Assembly (NCBI GenBank): GCA_034509925.1
Contig: CM067538.1
Span: 3,339,001-3,403,000, forward strand
Reading direction: 5' to 3'
Source of the DNA: Hirudinaria manillensis
Lineage: Eukaryota > Annelida > Clitellata > Hirudinida > Hirudinidae
DNA length: 64,000 nt
The notes under the pieces were generated by a model, which worked only from the letters and a program-made list of their open reading frames with translations, made no database searches and was not told the DNA's origin. Position 1 is the first letter of the stretch. Each line of letters opens with the position of its first letter. The position numbers and the translations under genes were made by a program. Positions 25,542-39,600 of the stretch are shown here, piece after piece.

Positions 25542-26773
25542 GATAAAATTCATTATTGACCTTAATACAAATTATAATTTAAAAGTTTAAATCTCTTAAA
25601 TTTGATAATTTATGCTCCAAAGTTTTTTGTTGATGTGTGCAATTTCGGGAACTTCCAGTGTTTTATTAGTTTCTCAAAAAATATTTATCTCTGCACAATA
25701 GATTTGATAAACCTATAAATCTGTAATGTGTTTTACTATATCCTACAATAAATTGGTTTACATAATCCCATCACAGAATGGTATCGTTAAAATATGTACC
25801 TATATATATTTATGAGGAGCACTGTATGATGTAGGCTAACCCGGGACCCAGAAAGCATTACACTATACTAATTGTCTTGTCATGTGTGTCACTGGTTGGT
25901 GAAAGCTTTTTTTTCGGAAAAGGGAGTTGATTTTTAAACACATTTAACTATTGTTTATTTTAAAAGATTAAGCAATAAACTTTCTTTCTTCGTCTATTTA
26001 CTGAGAGTAATTTACTTAATTGTAAGGAGAGATATTGTAACACGGTATCACAATACACCGAGGAAACCACCAAGATTTAAGACTTTTAGTGGCCAAATTA
26101 AATTCATACTTATTTTAAATACTTTAGAGCTTCTAAACAGTTCCTATGAGCCAGAAGATGGCAAACATTCTGGGTTTAATTATCATAGAATCTGGAGTTA
26201 CGTTGCTTATGGAAAGTCTCGTTACTCTTGATCGCAAATTTGAATCAACAGCGGAATCACACTTTTAGGCTTGCCGGCCTCCATTGTCGAGAACCTTTGT
26301 TCGCAAAAGTACGCCAATCCAAACAAGAACATTTTGGCCGCAAAACTCCCCAAATTTGTAAATATTTATAACCCACAAAAACCTTTTTTAGCGACTTTTA
26401 AAAATTCCTTTCAATGAACAGTCCTCTTGTACATCAATCATCAACCGCAGATTTTTAACAATCTCGTTCCATAATAAAAATCAGTAGCCTATTTAGTGAA
26501 GATGCATTAAAATCCTTTATGCCAATTGCTCCAAGACCCCAACTTTCGCCAAGCCCCATTGTATGATATCTAACCACACTCCTTTTTTAGGGTTCATTAC
26601 CCAACGACTGAGGGGCCGAGACCAATGACACCTCTGAAACAATAACGATTGAAATCGTATTTGATGTCATAAGCAGAGTTGCAAAATTTTCCAGTTGGCT
26701 AATTTATTCGGGTTTACTCAATGAAGTTAATAGATTCAATCCTAACGTAAGTCTTAAGTCAGAATATCTTATA
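25542..26773. other. Intergenic
   Basis: Mostly AT-rich. At 26119–26290 (plus) two overlapping open frames exist: one after a possible acceptor reads YEPEDGKHSGFNYHRIWSYV to a stop, the other starts MSQKMANILGLIIIESGV. Either could be a stray exon, but I could not attach them to a gene. Confidence 0.3.
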
Positions 26774-29700
26774 ATTCTTCTCCGTCTTTTCTGTTGAATG
26801 CTTCAAATAAATTGAATCATCCACATCATCTAAAATAAGAAAAAGCTGCAGTAAAATTACTAAATAATATTAGTCATATATAATAACAGATAATAATATT
26901 CACTGAACTGAACCCAATTTTTATTTGTATTTAATTCTGTACACAAACTGAAGGGCCACTTATAACACTATAACAAGTACAATGTATGTTCAATGCGTGC
27001 AAAAAAATAAAGTCAATCAGATATTAATCAAAGTTAAAAATTTGCTGAGATCAAATTCAGATTTTTGAGAGCAGTGCAATAAGTCAGCTTTTCCACGGTG
27101 AGGAGACGAAAAATTTTATTAAACTTTATTCTAATTTAATGAGGTCATAGATACACGAAGAAAGATCAGCATTAAAATAATAGGTATTTTTTTGGGTCAG
27201 CCAGCCTTAAGACTGATCCATGAGTTATTTATTAATCTTTTCGTCGTGTTTCGTGCTTGTTTCATTGTTCAAATTTTTGATTAATAAATATACTCGAAGA
27301 AAAAATGGCAACAGACTAGAACTAAAAGAACACCAGCTAAAGAGTTACAATGACTGAGAAATTGTGATATCTGAAGAAAATAGGAACTGAAACGACAATA
27401 CGTTCCTGAGGGAGGCATTTTTCGGGGTAAAGTTAAAAAGCACAAAAAATTCCTTAATTTTATAAAAAAAAAATGAATTTATAAGATTGTAATATGGTAC
27501 CACCTTTAGAGCTATCAACCAAAGCACATTAAAATTGACTGTTTACAAAAGTCGAATTGTTAACCTCGATCCTTCTTTTCCCAAAAAACGTCCATAGAAT
27601 GAACTGAATGCTGAATATCGTCACATTTGAAAATCAATGGATAACTCCCTATGTTTGATTTCTTGTGTTGTTCCTGGTTTAATTTACCAGAAAGAAAAGT
27701 CTATTAACATAAAAATGCTCGAGAACGAACTGTAACATGTATTTTTATTCTCAAAATTATTGGTATTCTACGACGTGCATTTGTGAGTTTGGTTAGACCA
27801 GAATTTCTAAGCTTTAGGTTACCAGAAATAAATAAAAGCCAACAATAAGAACAATGGTAACTTAAAGCTTATCCGTCGTTGACATGGGTTTAAGAATCCT
27901 TCTGCTGCGAAAACAACTGAATGGACTCAGAAAAGTTCCAAAGTGTGCATCAAGTATGTAAAGTTGCTCAAAAGAAGTAATTAGTTACATTTTCCGGAAA
28001 CGATTGATAGCATACAAGAAATCTGGTGCAATGCAATAATAGAAGAGCAAGAAATGAGAAATGTAGGCAATCGTCAAATTGACTTGTTATTAGATTTCTT
28101 AAACTATTTTGGGTCTCTTACAATTTAGCAGGCAACCTGAAGATAGATAGAAAAATATGACTTTAGAGGTTATCTGTGGGTATTAATTAGATTATAAAAT
28201 AAATTTCCATTTTCAATACAACTTCAACATCAAATAACTGATCCATATTTGGGTTTTGTAAAATAAATTAAGAGTTACCGCAGCAAAAAATAGCGTTATT
28301 AAATACAAGTTTACACGAAATAACATGCACAACTTAAGCAATTGTAAAATTTCAACGTTTGTAGCTCTATCGCTTTTATTGAGAAATTCTACCTTTTTTG
28401 GGAAGTGAAGCTTGGATTTTCCTTTATTTTCATTTGTAAAGCTCAATGAAAACATATTGTCGCCGGTATCCAGTTTCAACTTTTTTATATTTGCAGCAAT
28501 ATTCATGTTGTTTTTGCTCGTTTCATTGTTGAGATGCAATTGACTCAAGGCAAAGTTTGCTTCCTGATAAGTTCTGTTTGATCTACCAATTTTAGCCACG
28601 CCAAGGAGAGGTGGGGAATCAAGCTTCAATGTGCATCCTATTTTTGGGCTGTAAAATTTAAAAAAAAAAACAATTTACAATTTAAAAAGCAACTACTACA
28701 AGTATACTTATACAACAAAAAAGAAAGAATTAAGCTTTCAACCTTGATTTATTGGACACTTTGGATATTTCGGACATAACTGGTGGCTGTGGTTCGAACA
28801 TTATAAACTTCTTAGAACTTTCCACATTTTTATTCCCAGCCGTTTTAAAATCATTCTGTATTTATTAATTGATTTCTTAACCGTTAATTCAATCCATTAA
28901 ATCAGCAACTCAAAAAATGAACAGTTGGACAAACTTTTGAGCTTTTCTGTATGTTGTGGAATGTAAGATTCTCTTTTATCTTTATTCTTCTTTCTAATTC
29001 TCCCCTCTTGAAGAAAGATCGGCCACTAAAGTTCAAGTTTCACTAAGTCAAATTTAAGTTAATTTCAAGTTATATAAAGTTATATTGGTTTGTTGTATTA
29101 CCATAACCCTGCCTGAAAAGTATATTTTCGTATCTCTTGGATTACTTGGAGACATATAAAAAAAACGTTAAATTAGGTAATAGTTCCGGCATTCAGTATT
29201 CCAGCCCATGGACCTCCGCATATTAGCACCTGAACCCACGATCTAGCTCAAGTTCTATTTACAGTTTGGGCCTGTACTCATTTTCCATGAATCATGTAGA
29301 AATTGCAACTTTTTCGATAACAAGGTAGCTTATACAAAGTTAAATAAATTTTAAAAAATAATATAATATGCATTCATTGTTTATGGTTTAGCAAATAGTT
29401 CGTTGTTGTTTGTGGCATTGTTCCTTTGACTTCGCTGGATTAAGGCACATCCTCATAATACAAACGATATTCGAATGAAAACTAAAGAGTTCCTTAAGAT
29501 ATAAATGAGAAATTGCGAATTTTGTATACGGGAAAAATTGTGAAAGAAAGAACGTTGCCATCCATCTCTATGTTGAAGTTTTTCAGATACTAAATAAGTA
29601 ATGTGGTCCTTTTTGAAAAGTCGAATCTTGTCGCGGGAACACCGTCCTACTCATTTAGTCAAGTGATAGTAATATAACGGTAATCAAATTATATAATAAT

Positions 29701-32401
29701 AATGTTATCGATACCATTTGGCACCATTTTCGACCATATTTGGTTTTGACAACAAATTTTCTTTAAAAATATTCAACATTTTATATCATCTTACCATACA
29801 AAATATTCATGAAAGAAACCTTACAGTGAAAAGAAAAATTGTCGTTCATCATTTTCTTCATCCGAGATCACAGCAGGACATCCTTAAAACAATCAAAAAA
29901 ATTTAGGAGGCATGTCTTGACTAATTTACTTGCTGTAAAGATTCACCTTGCAAGCATTCATTTCGCTTCAATTCAAATGTTATGGAATCAAGCTTTTCTT
30001 TAAAATCTAATATCTTCTTCTTCAGAAGCATAACGTTAAGCTCAATAGATTTATTTACAACAGCATCTTGTAACTTTTCATATGTATCAACGAATCCCTG
30101 ATGCAATATTTCGTAACCAATCAATTCTTCCTTGAGAGATGTGCTATGTGATCATGCAATTATTGAGATGAAAAAAAGGAAGCAATAATATTTTAAAGAA
30201 TAAATTCAGGGTATTTTAGAACACGGACAATTATGACAAGAAATTATAATAAATACAGACTTAGAAAAGTATTTATGAAGTCCAATAAATTCACTAAATA
30301 TCTGAAGTATTTATAATTCGGGACAAAAATAGGATATGAGTAACTTAATAACATCTAAAAAGTTAAAGGACTTTGCAGTAATTTGAGCTGACAGAAAAAA
30401 ATAGGAGGCCAAATTTTGCATCCAGGAAATTTGGAATTCAAGTGCTGGGAAAGGATATCCTTAAAAAGTGAATGAAAATTCTACCCGCACCATTGGCCAA
30501 TCATTAACTTATACAAATGTGTGCGAGTACACTCGCTAAAGTATCTTAAATCTGCTCCTAGACCAAAGTGTCGAAGAAATCTTGACATCTGTAAGGCGAC
30601 AAACGTGACAATGATGGCAGCGAAAAATTGCCTATGCTCATGCTAGAAGTAAAATATTTACATAATAGATTTAATCAAAGCGGAGGTTCTTAACCTTTTT
30701 AGGCACGTGACACACCTAAACTGTACAAATTCGACAAATTCCAAAGAAATATATTCTTGTTCAGATAACACAATGTATATACACGCACGTGTACACTAGC
30801 TGTTCTGCTTGGTATAAAACTATTGGTTATTTCTTGGAGCTCTACCTCAAAACCAACTAGAATAATCCACTTACATCTGCTTATAGTTTGGATGTAGGAA
30901 AGTTTATCATTCAATTCACTTGGAAGCAAAACAGCTCTGAAAAAGTGTAAAAGGAAGATTCATTTGACTATTGATATAAGGCGTGAACTGTCCGTTTCCA
31001 ATTTAGAACAATGAGAGAGGTCTTCAGATGAAGTTTCTGAGGACTCAAATTTTTATGTTAAATTAAGCATGTACACCAAATTCCACAGTTTGGACATTTT
31101 TAAGCATACAATGATTTCATCCACAACCAATCCGCTGAATAATTCGAAAATCAGATGATAATTGGCAGCCAATATATGACAAACGCCTCCCATTGATTCT
31201 GAGATCTCGAGAATTGCCCCGAAAACCTGTCACATTACACTCATTCCGATGATTTTGCCTTGCTGGAGGAGCTTAGCCTTTCCATTCACTTTTTGTATAT
31301 GACATAGAGAATTTACACGTAGGTAATCTCAGCTTTTCCATGAGAGAGGGGAAACAGATAAACTAACCATCTGACATCCTTATGACCTTTATTGATTCTT
31401 ATTACTAGTCAGTGAGGAGGTGAGAAACAAGGAGGCCTTTGACATATTTTGCTTTCTCAGCACCCTCCAAAAACTAATTATTATAAGTTTTTGTAGTGGT
31501 TTTCTGATTTAATCATGCTATTAGAATAATATAGAATCAGCTGCAAAAATTTAAAAGATAAAAAACAAAACAAATTCATCAGGGACTACTAACCAGAGCT
31601 CTTGATACTTGTCCTCCATAATGTCAACTTCCTCCAGGAGCACTTTTGTCTTTTCTTCCATTAATAGACAAGAATCACCCAAGCTATTAAAATTATTCAG
31701 ATTTTATACTAATTTGTTATTTAATGCTATCTTTAACTATTAACTATATTTGTTTTAACTATTTAATTATTATCAATTAAGTATTAATTAAGGCTTTACA
31801 TTGTTGATCATAACTAATGTGATAAGTCAATGAGAAGCACTCAGGAAATTTTATTTTTAAACTTCTCTCACAAGAGGAAGCATGTCCTCAATACTACTCT
31901 ATACTAAGTAGGGGGAAGTTCAAAACTTTATAATGACCTATTAAGATGAGAAGTGCAATTTTTACTCTGAACTTCAAGTAAAGTTTCAGTCTTCTTGTGT
32001 TCATTTCTTTCTATTGTCAAGTTACTCTCTTCATGTTTTAACATGTCAAGGGCTTTTTCCCATGCTGTACATTAAACAGTTTAAAATAAATAAAAGTAGA
32101 TAACCAGTGTTTAAAGTAGATAGAACCTTGAAATGAATAATATTCTTGATCTATGGCTTTTTGCTTCAACAGATTGTCAAATGCTATTAAAATGTAATTT
32201 ATAAATTTATTATTCATAAATATAATTTAATGAGAGTCAAATGCAAATTAATCTGCATTCCATGGAATTCCAACAAAAAACCGTAAAAGCTAGTCTTTTA
32301 CATGCTTTTAGACATTCTAAAAATCTTCTTTAAAAAACAAATTAAAAAGAAACCATACCCAGATCGCTTATAGCTTTCTCGAGCACCCGCACCTCTTCCA
32401 T
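26774..32401 (-). CDS. Unrecognised coiled-coil protein
   Basis: Several minus-strand exons with good splice sites and matching phase. ATG 32401 starts MEEVRVLEKAISDL (32401–32359); then 32183–32127 (AFDNLLKQKAIDQEYYSF), about 32064–31980 (WEKALDMLKHEESNLTIERN), about 31685–31600 (LLMEEKTKVLLEEVDIMEDK), about 30936–30868 (LLPSELNDKLSYIQTI), about 30141–29928 (TYEKLQDAVVNKSIELNVML), about 28857–28744, about 28652–28300 and a terminal exon about 26827–26774 ending EKNYKIF. The first half is continuous heptad-like coiled coil; the second half is serine/asparagine-rich and probably disordered. No membrane segment or enzyme motif. Architecture suits a structural or centrosomal/meiotic scaffold, but that is a guess and I assign no family. 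The 3' half of the model is the weaker part. Confidence 0.55.
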
Positions 32402-33632
32402 CCCAACAAACGACCAAACCAAACACCACGAAGCAGCGTCTGCTCACACACTCTGTAGATGTGATGTGCGTTATTTAGCGAATTAATTTATAATTTAATT
32501 TTGTAATTTAATTAATGTTTGTGAAATTATTCACTAAAAATAATTTTGTAAAAAAATATTGTAGTATTGTATTCATTACATGGCTTCCATCAGCAGGAAA
32601 ATAACCTAGCGATTAAAAATAGTCATAATTACAATACAAATTGTGAAGTAGAGAAGTGAATTTGTATAGTAATTAAATCTATAATCAAGATTTTAAAAGA
32701 CGAATCAAGGACTGTTTAATCTGTTAAAAATGGGTGTGGAGACGGATATCTGAATTTACCAAAAACGTGCCAGAAACGCCAAAGTCAAATGTAATTTCAA
32801 ACGATTTTCCTTCGCATTAGCCATAAAATCAATATAATAAAAAGCTATTGAATGGTATAAATTACCGGTTTGTAAGTTAAGCTGCAGCCAGCGTTTCGTT
32901 CTACCTTCAATAAATCATGAGCCCAGCATCCATTATCACTTATTTTTTCAATTCTAAATTTACTAGGACATTGTCGCGAATCATTATTTTATAATTGCAT
33001 GCAATAACCTGCCCTTTAGGCAAAATTTCAATTTCAAGTTTTTTTCATACGTATCCTACTTTGATATAAAATCAATTTCAATGATGTAAACCTATTCATG
33101 ACTCCTATGCAATAATAGTAAAAGACAACATCGACGCATAAATGGCTTATGTTACAAAAGACTAGAAAATAATTCAAAGGAAGACATTTTTAAACATTGT
33201 TGCAATGTTGCCGGATAATCAGCCCTCGCCAAAGTGTTTCCTGACAGTTATATCCAATTTAAGGCCATAGACGAAATAATTATCAAACCAATAGGAGAGG
33301 GGCAAGGGACTCTTCGCCAAACGAAACTTGCCCCTGAACAACTGATTCCTATTGTGACAAGCCAAAATATACTTATGCAAAATCTCTACAGACATAGACT
33401 CAAATAAATACAACAAATATTTGTTAACGACCTAATGCCAACACTTTAACTTAAAACAAGCCTAATTAATGTTGAAAATCATTCAATTAAAATAAATTTC
33501 AAGCTTAATTTGAAGACTTCCTGGACTTATCAGCATTGTTAGTGTGAATCAATACAAATGGCGCAAATTTAGACCATTTTAAAATATTGAGAAGACAATT
33601 TAATTGACACAAACTCAATTATTCAAGATGCT
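32402..33632. other. Intergenic between coiled-coil gene and Smoothened 3' end
   Basis: AT-rich; includes the presumed promoter of the coiled-coil gene on its left and the 3' untranslated region of Smoothened on its right. A minus-strand 65-codon frame at 33219–33416 has no recognisable features. Confidence 0.35.
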
Positions 33633-36600
33633 TTAATTCCTGTTAAGAGTTAAAAATCTTTTCCTTCTTGTTAAGGAGATTTTGTTAGGATCTCCTTTAA
33701 ATGATTGAGCCAAGTCTGACACATTGCCAGATTCATCTCCATCATTGGACTCCTGGCAAACTGAAATAATGGCCACATCCCCAATGTCACATCTATCAGA
33801 TAAAGAATTGTTATCAGGAAGCATTTGGCACATGAAGGCTTCATTTGCACCAATGCTTTCTGATGAGTGGCTTGAGGATTTGCTGCGAGGAATACTTGAT
33901 TCAAAATACTGAAAGGATCCTTGCCTTGGAAAAGTCCTCTCTAGATAATGAGAGCAGAACATATGATTTGAATTGGATTGCAAAATTTCTTGAGACTTGT
34001 TCAGTAAGTCAGTTGGATAAACTGTTCCTGAAGTTTCATTGATCAATGAATCAACTGAAACGGCAATTGGCTTACAATTCCAATCAACCTTTAAGCTCAA
34101 AATGTCATTATCACTGGTAGCCAAGGTATAATTACTATTTGAACTATCTACAGTTTCATATTCACCATAATCATAAACTCCAAAAGTGGAATCATAGTCA
34201 AAATTGTCTTCAATCCATTTAGAACATAATACATTCTCCTCAGCATCATCATACATGGCATTTGTCTGAACTTTAAAAGAATGCAAATCAAAAACAAAAT
34301 GTTCAAGTCTCTTGCACGATGTGATATCCTTCTTTAAAGATTCCAATGTAGTAATGATGTTTTCAAAAGCAGATATTCCGGTATTTTGTATAGGATGCTT
34401 TTTAACAAAAATACTGTTATCTTCAAGTTTATTGGATTCAATAACACAGCTGTTGTTCAAAGTTGTGCCAATGCTATTAGTTTCACTTATTTTAAATTGC
34501 TGATAAATAGGAGGACAAATAGAATAATGAGAATTCTGTGATTCACTTCCAGACCACTCAGAGCTACTCAGTGAGCTTACTCCATTTGACTTCATAAAAG
34601 TCTCTTTAGATACATAGATTTTGGTTGATCTAAACAGCTTTTTCTCAAATGTAGAAACATCTTTAAAAAAAAACATTTAATGAAATACTACAAAAAATTT
34701 CAAAAATGTAGAAAAATTATTGAATAATTAAAAATTGATAAACCTGATTCAGAATGTCTCCTATTAGAAGTCAATATTGATGAAAGGGAAGAAACATCAA
34801 ATGAAGTCATGGAATTCAAATCAAAGTCCATTCCTAGAAATCAACATAATGCTAATCCAAAGGAGACAAAGATATATAAGAAATTTGATAAATCAAAATA
34901 TTTAAGAGTTTAGCCTCAGGTGAATAGCTGACAGCAGAGACCAAACTGAAGCCAAACAGTGAAATAAAACTGAATTTAAAACTGATATACTTTTGAACAA
35001 CTTGAAAAGTAAAATCAATGTATTGATTGTCCTATTAACTAACTGTTGCTCCAGCAAGTTAAACAATAAAGTAAATTTAATTGTTATGAAATCACTTCCA
35101 CCTAAAATTCATAATACACACTTTGCCAATAAATATAATACCCAATGGTTTTTAGCATATTTGTTCTTTATATATTTAAATTATATATTTAAATAAATCA
35201 AAAAATATCAGGAATGTAAAATATAAACTTGTCAACATGAATACATTATTGATACTAAGTCTATTTGTGATTCAAAAATGTTCAACAATTTTGCTGACTT
35301 TAGACATGACCTGGCTAGTTTAGGTTTTGACCATGTTTCACACTATAAAACTACCAAATTTCACTAATGTCAAACCAACCATTAGGTCCAAAAGTCTAAA
35401 ATTATAGTTTTGCTCTGGTAACTTCTAAACTCCATTTTACAAAAGAATAAACCATTCCAATATATAGCATAATAATATAGTTTAGAGGTTGCCCAGACAT
35501 TAAAATAGGCGCATGTTAATGCAAATTTATCAATTGTCTCACTTTATGTCTCAATTGTGATTTGTTTTTTACTTATTTGTTAATTTAATTACTGAATTGA
35601 AGATTGTCATCTGGCTAGACTTTAAAATGAATTTGTTCTTATTTTGACATAATTTGAACTTTTTCATAATAGCATTTTTTCAATGAGATAACATTGGTAT
35701 GTTTTAAATGTATATTTACATATTTATTACTAGTTACATTAGCCACAATGACTAAAATATTTATAACTTCAAATTTTGTGTCCCAAAAATTTTCTAACTT
35801 TAAGAGTGATTGTCATATCAACTTCCTCTAATTTCAATAAATGCAACGTAACACCTTTTTCTAGAAAAAAACTAGATATATGCACCTATAAGTCTATCTT
35901 TTGAAAATATACTTATGTTTTATATAAGTATGCATAGTTATGTTGATTGAACCAGAATAAATCGTTTGGGTATACACAAGTTTAATGTGTCTCTAGTACA
36001 TAGTCATAAGTCTATAATTCTTACCAATGAGATCCTCAGTTTCACTAATGGTATATGTACATTTTTTTTCATGTTCCATAAGATTTATGGCCCCTTGACG
36101 ACCACTAGAACTGCAGCAAGGATATAGACGGCTGAATAAATAAATAAATCAAATACATTGGTGATTTCATAAATGCTTCTGCTTAAGACCATAAATTGAA
36201 TTTTGAACTATCATTGTATGGTGCAACTGTTGCCATACCATCTTAAGACCATGCATGCCTTAAGAGCAAAAGAAAAGTCAAGAAAACTTAGTAAACAAGC
36301 TATCTCACAAAAAATATATTTAATATTGTGAATTAAGATTTATTCACTATCCACCCCAATTTATAAGTGGCTGTGACAGTTAGAAAAACTATGAATTCTA
36401 AACTGAGTAATAGTACATGCTAACCCTTAGACCAGGGGTCAGCAAACATTTTTGACCAATTAGGGTGTCTCATCATTTTTAAAGAACAAAGCCATTAGTG
36501 TAGTAAAACAATCATTTATTATGATATGTATTTATGTCAATAACTCAAAGATGCAATACCAATTTGAGAATTTGCTAACAGCAATTCAGATTAATCAATA

Positions 36601-39600
36601 ATGCAAAACCTAACCTCATCAAGAAATATTTCCAAGATTTGAAGGTAGCTATCTTCCACAGCCATGAACTCAGAAGAACCCCAAATCCAAAGTAACAAAA
36701 CAAACTCAACTGAATTGCACTAATGCTGGGTTTATGCTTAATTAAACAATCACTGCTAGCTTCAGCCTTGCCAGTTAAGTTTGATGTACAACTATTAAAT
36801 AATTTTTTCATAATTACATGATGAATGAAAGGATTGGTTCCAAATACTAACATGACATAATTTCTCATTGAAGTCTTCCAACAACTCACATTGACAAAAA
36901 CATAAATATGCAATCCAAATGCTGATATTCCAAGCAATATCAAGATTGATAAAAACAACCCTTTCGAATAAAGAATACTTCTTTATGTAATTTATATCAT
37001 TGTAAAACATATTGAAATTACTGGTTTAATTTTGAATCAATGATATTTTTCATTTCAATGCCCTTACAGAAGTCATTAGAGACCTGTCATATTTCACCTC
37101 TTGCTATTCATAACCTCCATGAATACTTTAACAGGTTCATGATGCAGATAAGTAAACAGATTTGTCAATAGATCTGGAAGCAAAGAGCTACACAGTGTAT
37201 CTCTTCCCCATAAAAGTTGGCACAAGAAACTGATATAGAAAATGTCTTCCTCATTCAGATTAGAATATCTAGCTAGGAAAGAATAAAGGCAATGACAAGT
37301 ACTTCTGAGGCTGCAGATGTGGCCTCACTCTCGATCTGGCACAAGAAAGGCCAGAAGAGGTTAAAGTATGAAGAATAAAGGTATCAATAAACCATGATAA
37401 CCATGGTTGAGCTGATAAAATATCATATTAAAGCACAAAAGCATTATAATCATTAAAAGAAAGTCATCAGGCTTCTATCTACCAAGAATCACTCACATCA
37501 AACCACCACATTTTGTGCAACTAACCAAAAACTCATTATTTCTCACTCATCACATTCTCTCACATCCCTAACACACACCATTTATGATAGTAAAAATTGG
37601 CAATATGAAAGCTTCCTGTAGGTGACATTCCTCTCAAAGCATCAAAGGATTTCAGAGCCAAAACATATGAAGACAAGACAAACTCTTCAAAAGCAGAACA
37701 TTCCATTCATCCATAAACATTCATCCTCCTTTCTATTTGTCTATTCACAAATTCAAAAATCTAACCCACCAATTCTGACTATAGAGCTCCTTAATTTCAT
37801 TATCTTATGTGCAGATAGAAGATCAGGAGATTGAGATTTCATGTTTATAAGCAAGATCATCCCTAAAACATATGTATTGTCAAATCAATCTTTCACAATT
37901 CATTATGATATTTTTATTCGTTAATATATTCGTTAATTTCACCAATCCCACAGATGAATTCAATTTATAAACAAATTTCTTACCTCGTAGCAAAAATGCT
38001 GTTCCAGCAATCCATGAAATAACCATAGGCATCAAGACAAAAACTCCCCTGGAATGGTAATTCTCTGACCCAACAAAACATATCCCAGTTAAGGTGTTTC
38101 CATCAATCTTTTAAGTTTAATTGCTCATCAGCCTTAGGCAAAACATGTTCAATGAACAAAACTGCCAAAATACCTCTGCAAAAGCAAGGCTTAGAACTGT
38201 TAATACTATGGACAATACCCAAACACCCATGTGATAATATGCTTTCCTATTTTTGACTTGACCTCTTGAAGTTTCAAAAGCAACTTGCCAAGTATATGTC
38301 AAAACTACTAGCCAGGCCACTGATGCCAGGGTAAAGAAATAAATGACAATGAAAACTATAATGCAAAGAGGTGACTCATCTGATCTGAAAAATGATAAAT
38401 GGAATTATTGAAACTATTCAACTCTGATAAACCTTATATGTCTGAGCACTTTGTAAACTTATATAGCTATTGGACAAGTAGAAAATATAATATTAACCCT
38501 TGAACTGCCAAAACTGACAATAACCAGTCCCCAGTTCTTTTTAACAGAACTACATATGGTACCTGCACCATTGTAACAAGTGTTTAGCATTTGGGTTTTA
38601 ACCTCCCTAGGGATGTGCCAGTTTAAGGGTTAATATCCAACTGATATAAAATAAGCTAGTTATCATTAATCTATACGATATTTTCACTTAAGGCAAACAA
38701 CCACGCAGATCAAGTTGATGGATCTGGAATCAAAAGAATACAGAGTAAACTTATTCCTCATAGAAGTTGGTGCTAGGGGTGTAATCGGCAAGTTGACTTA
38801 TGCCGTCCTTACTTGGATCAAATTGTCTAGCCAGGAAAGATCAAAAGCTATGGCAAGAATATTAGACGCATCCTCAATCTGGATCTGGCACAATGAGGAG
38901 CCAGAAGTCTTTGGAGGCCACAGCAGAAAGACCAGAGAAAGCCATCAATCTCTGATGTCGTTAATCCAATGATGGGGCCAGTTCATTGCCTGAGAGATAT
39001 GGCATCACCAGAGAAAATCAGCTGGCTATGGACTCTCAAAGTAGTGTAGAAATTGAAGCACATAAAGTTGAAAGAAGAGCCTGTAGCCAAATCTTGAAAT
39101 TTTTAAAGTCTGATGGCTGCTTGATAGAAAATTTAGAATGCCTTTATCCATATATTGGGACACAATGTGAAGAAGCTACTGAGAGCTTTCGTAGTCGTTG
39201 CGGACAACTGGGCAGGTGAGTACGACATAAAACAGCCAAAGAGAGCCTCACAGAGCCTTAGATTGTGGGAGTCAAAACAACTCGGAAAGTGGCATGATTA
39301 ATTGCCTTAAGATTAGTATACTTAATTTCTTTTTTAATGATTAACACTAGCATACTTGAACTGTGATGCTGCTCTTTTTGGAGTTCCATCCAATTTACAA
39401 ACAACATTATTCCTCACATTAGGAATAAATTGTAATAGCCAACCTAATGATGACACCATAAAGCAAACATTCATGTACAGGATGATAACATCAGGAAAAT
39501 TACTCAATCGCTTCCAATTGCAACCAAAGGTCAACTGCAATAAAAAGTAAGGATGATCACTAAGAATACTCTAATATTTATTATTTGTCTATGCTACTAA

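Noticed and set aside
33724..34503. Several plus-strand open frames of 60–65 codons
   Set aside because: Antisense shadows of the large Smoothened last exon.
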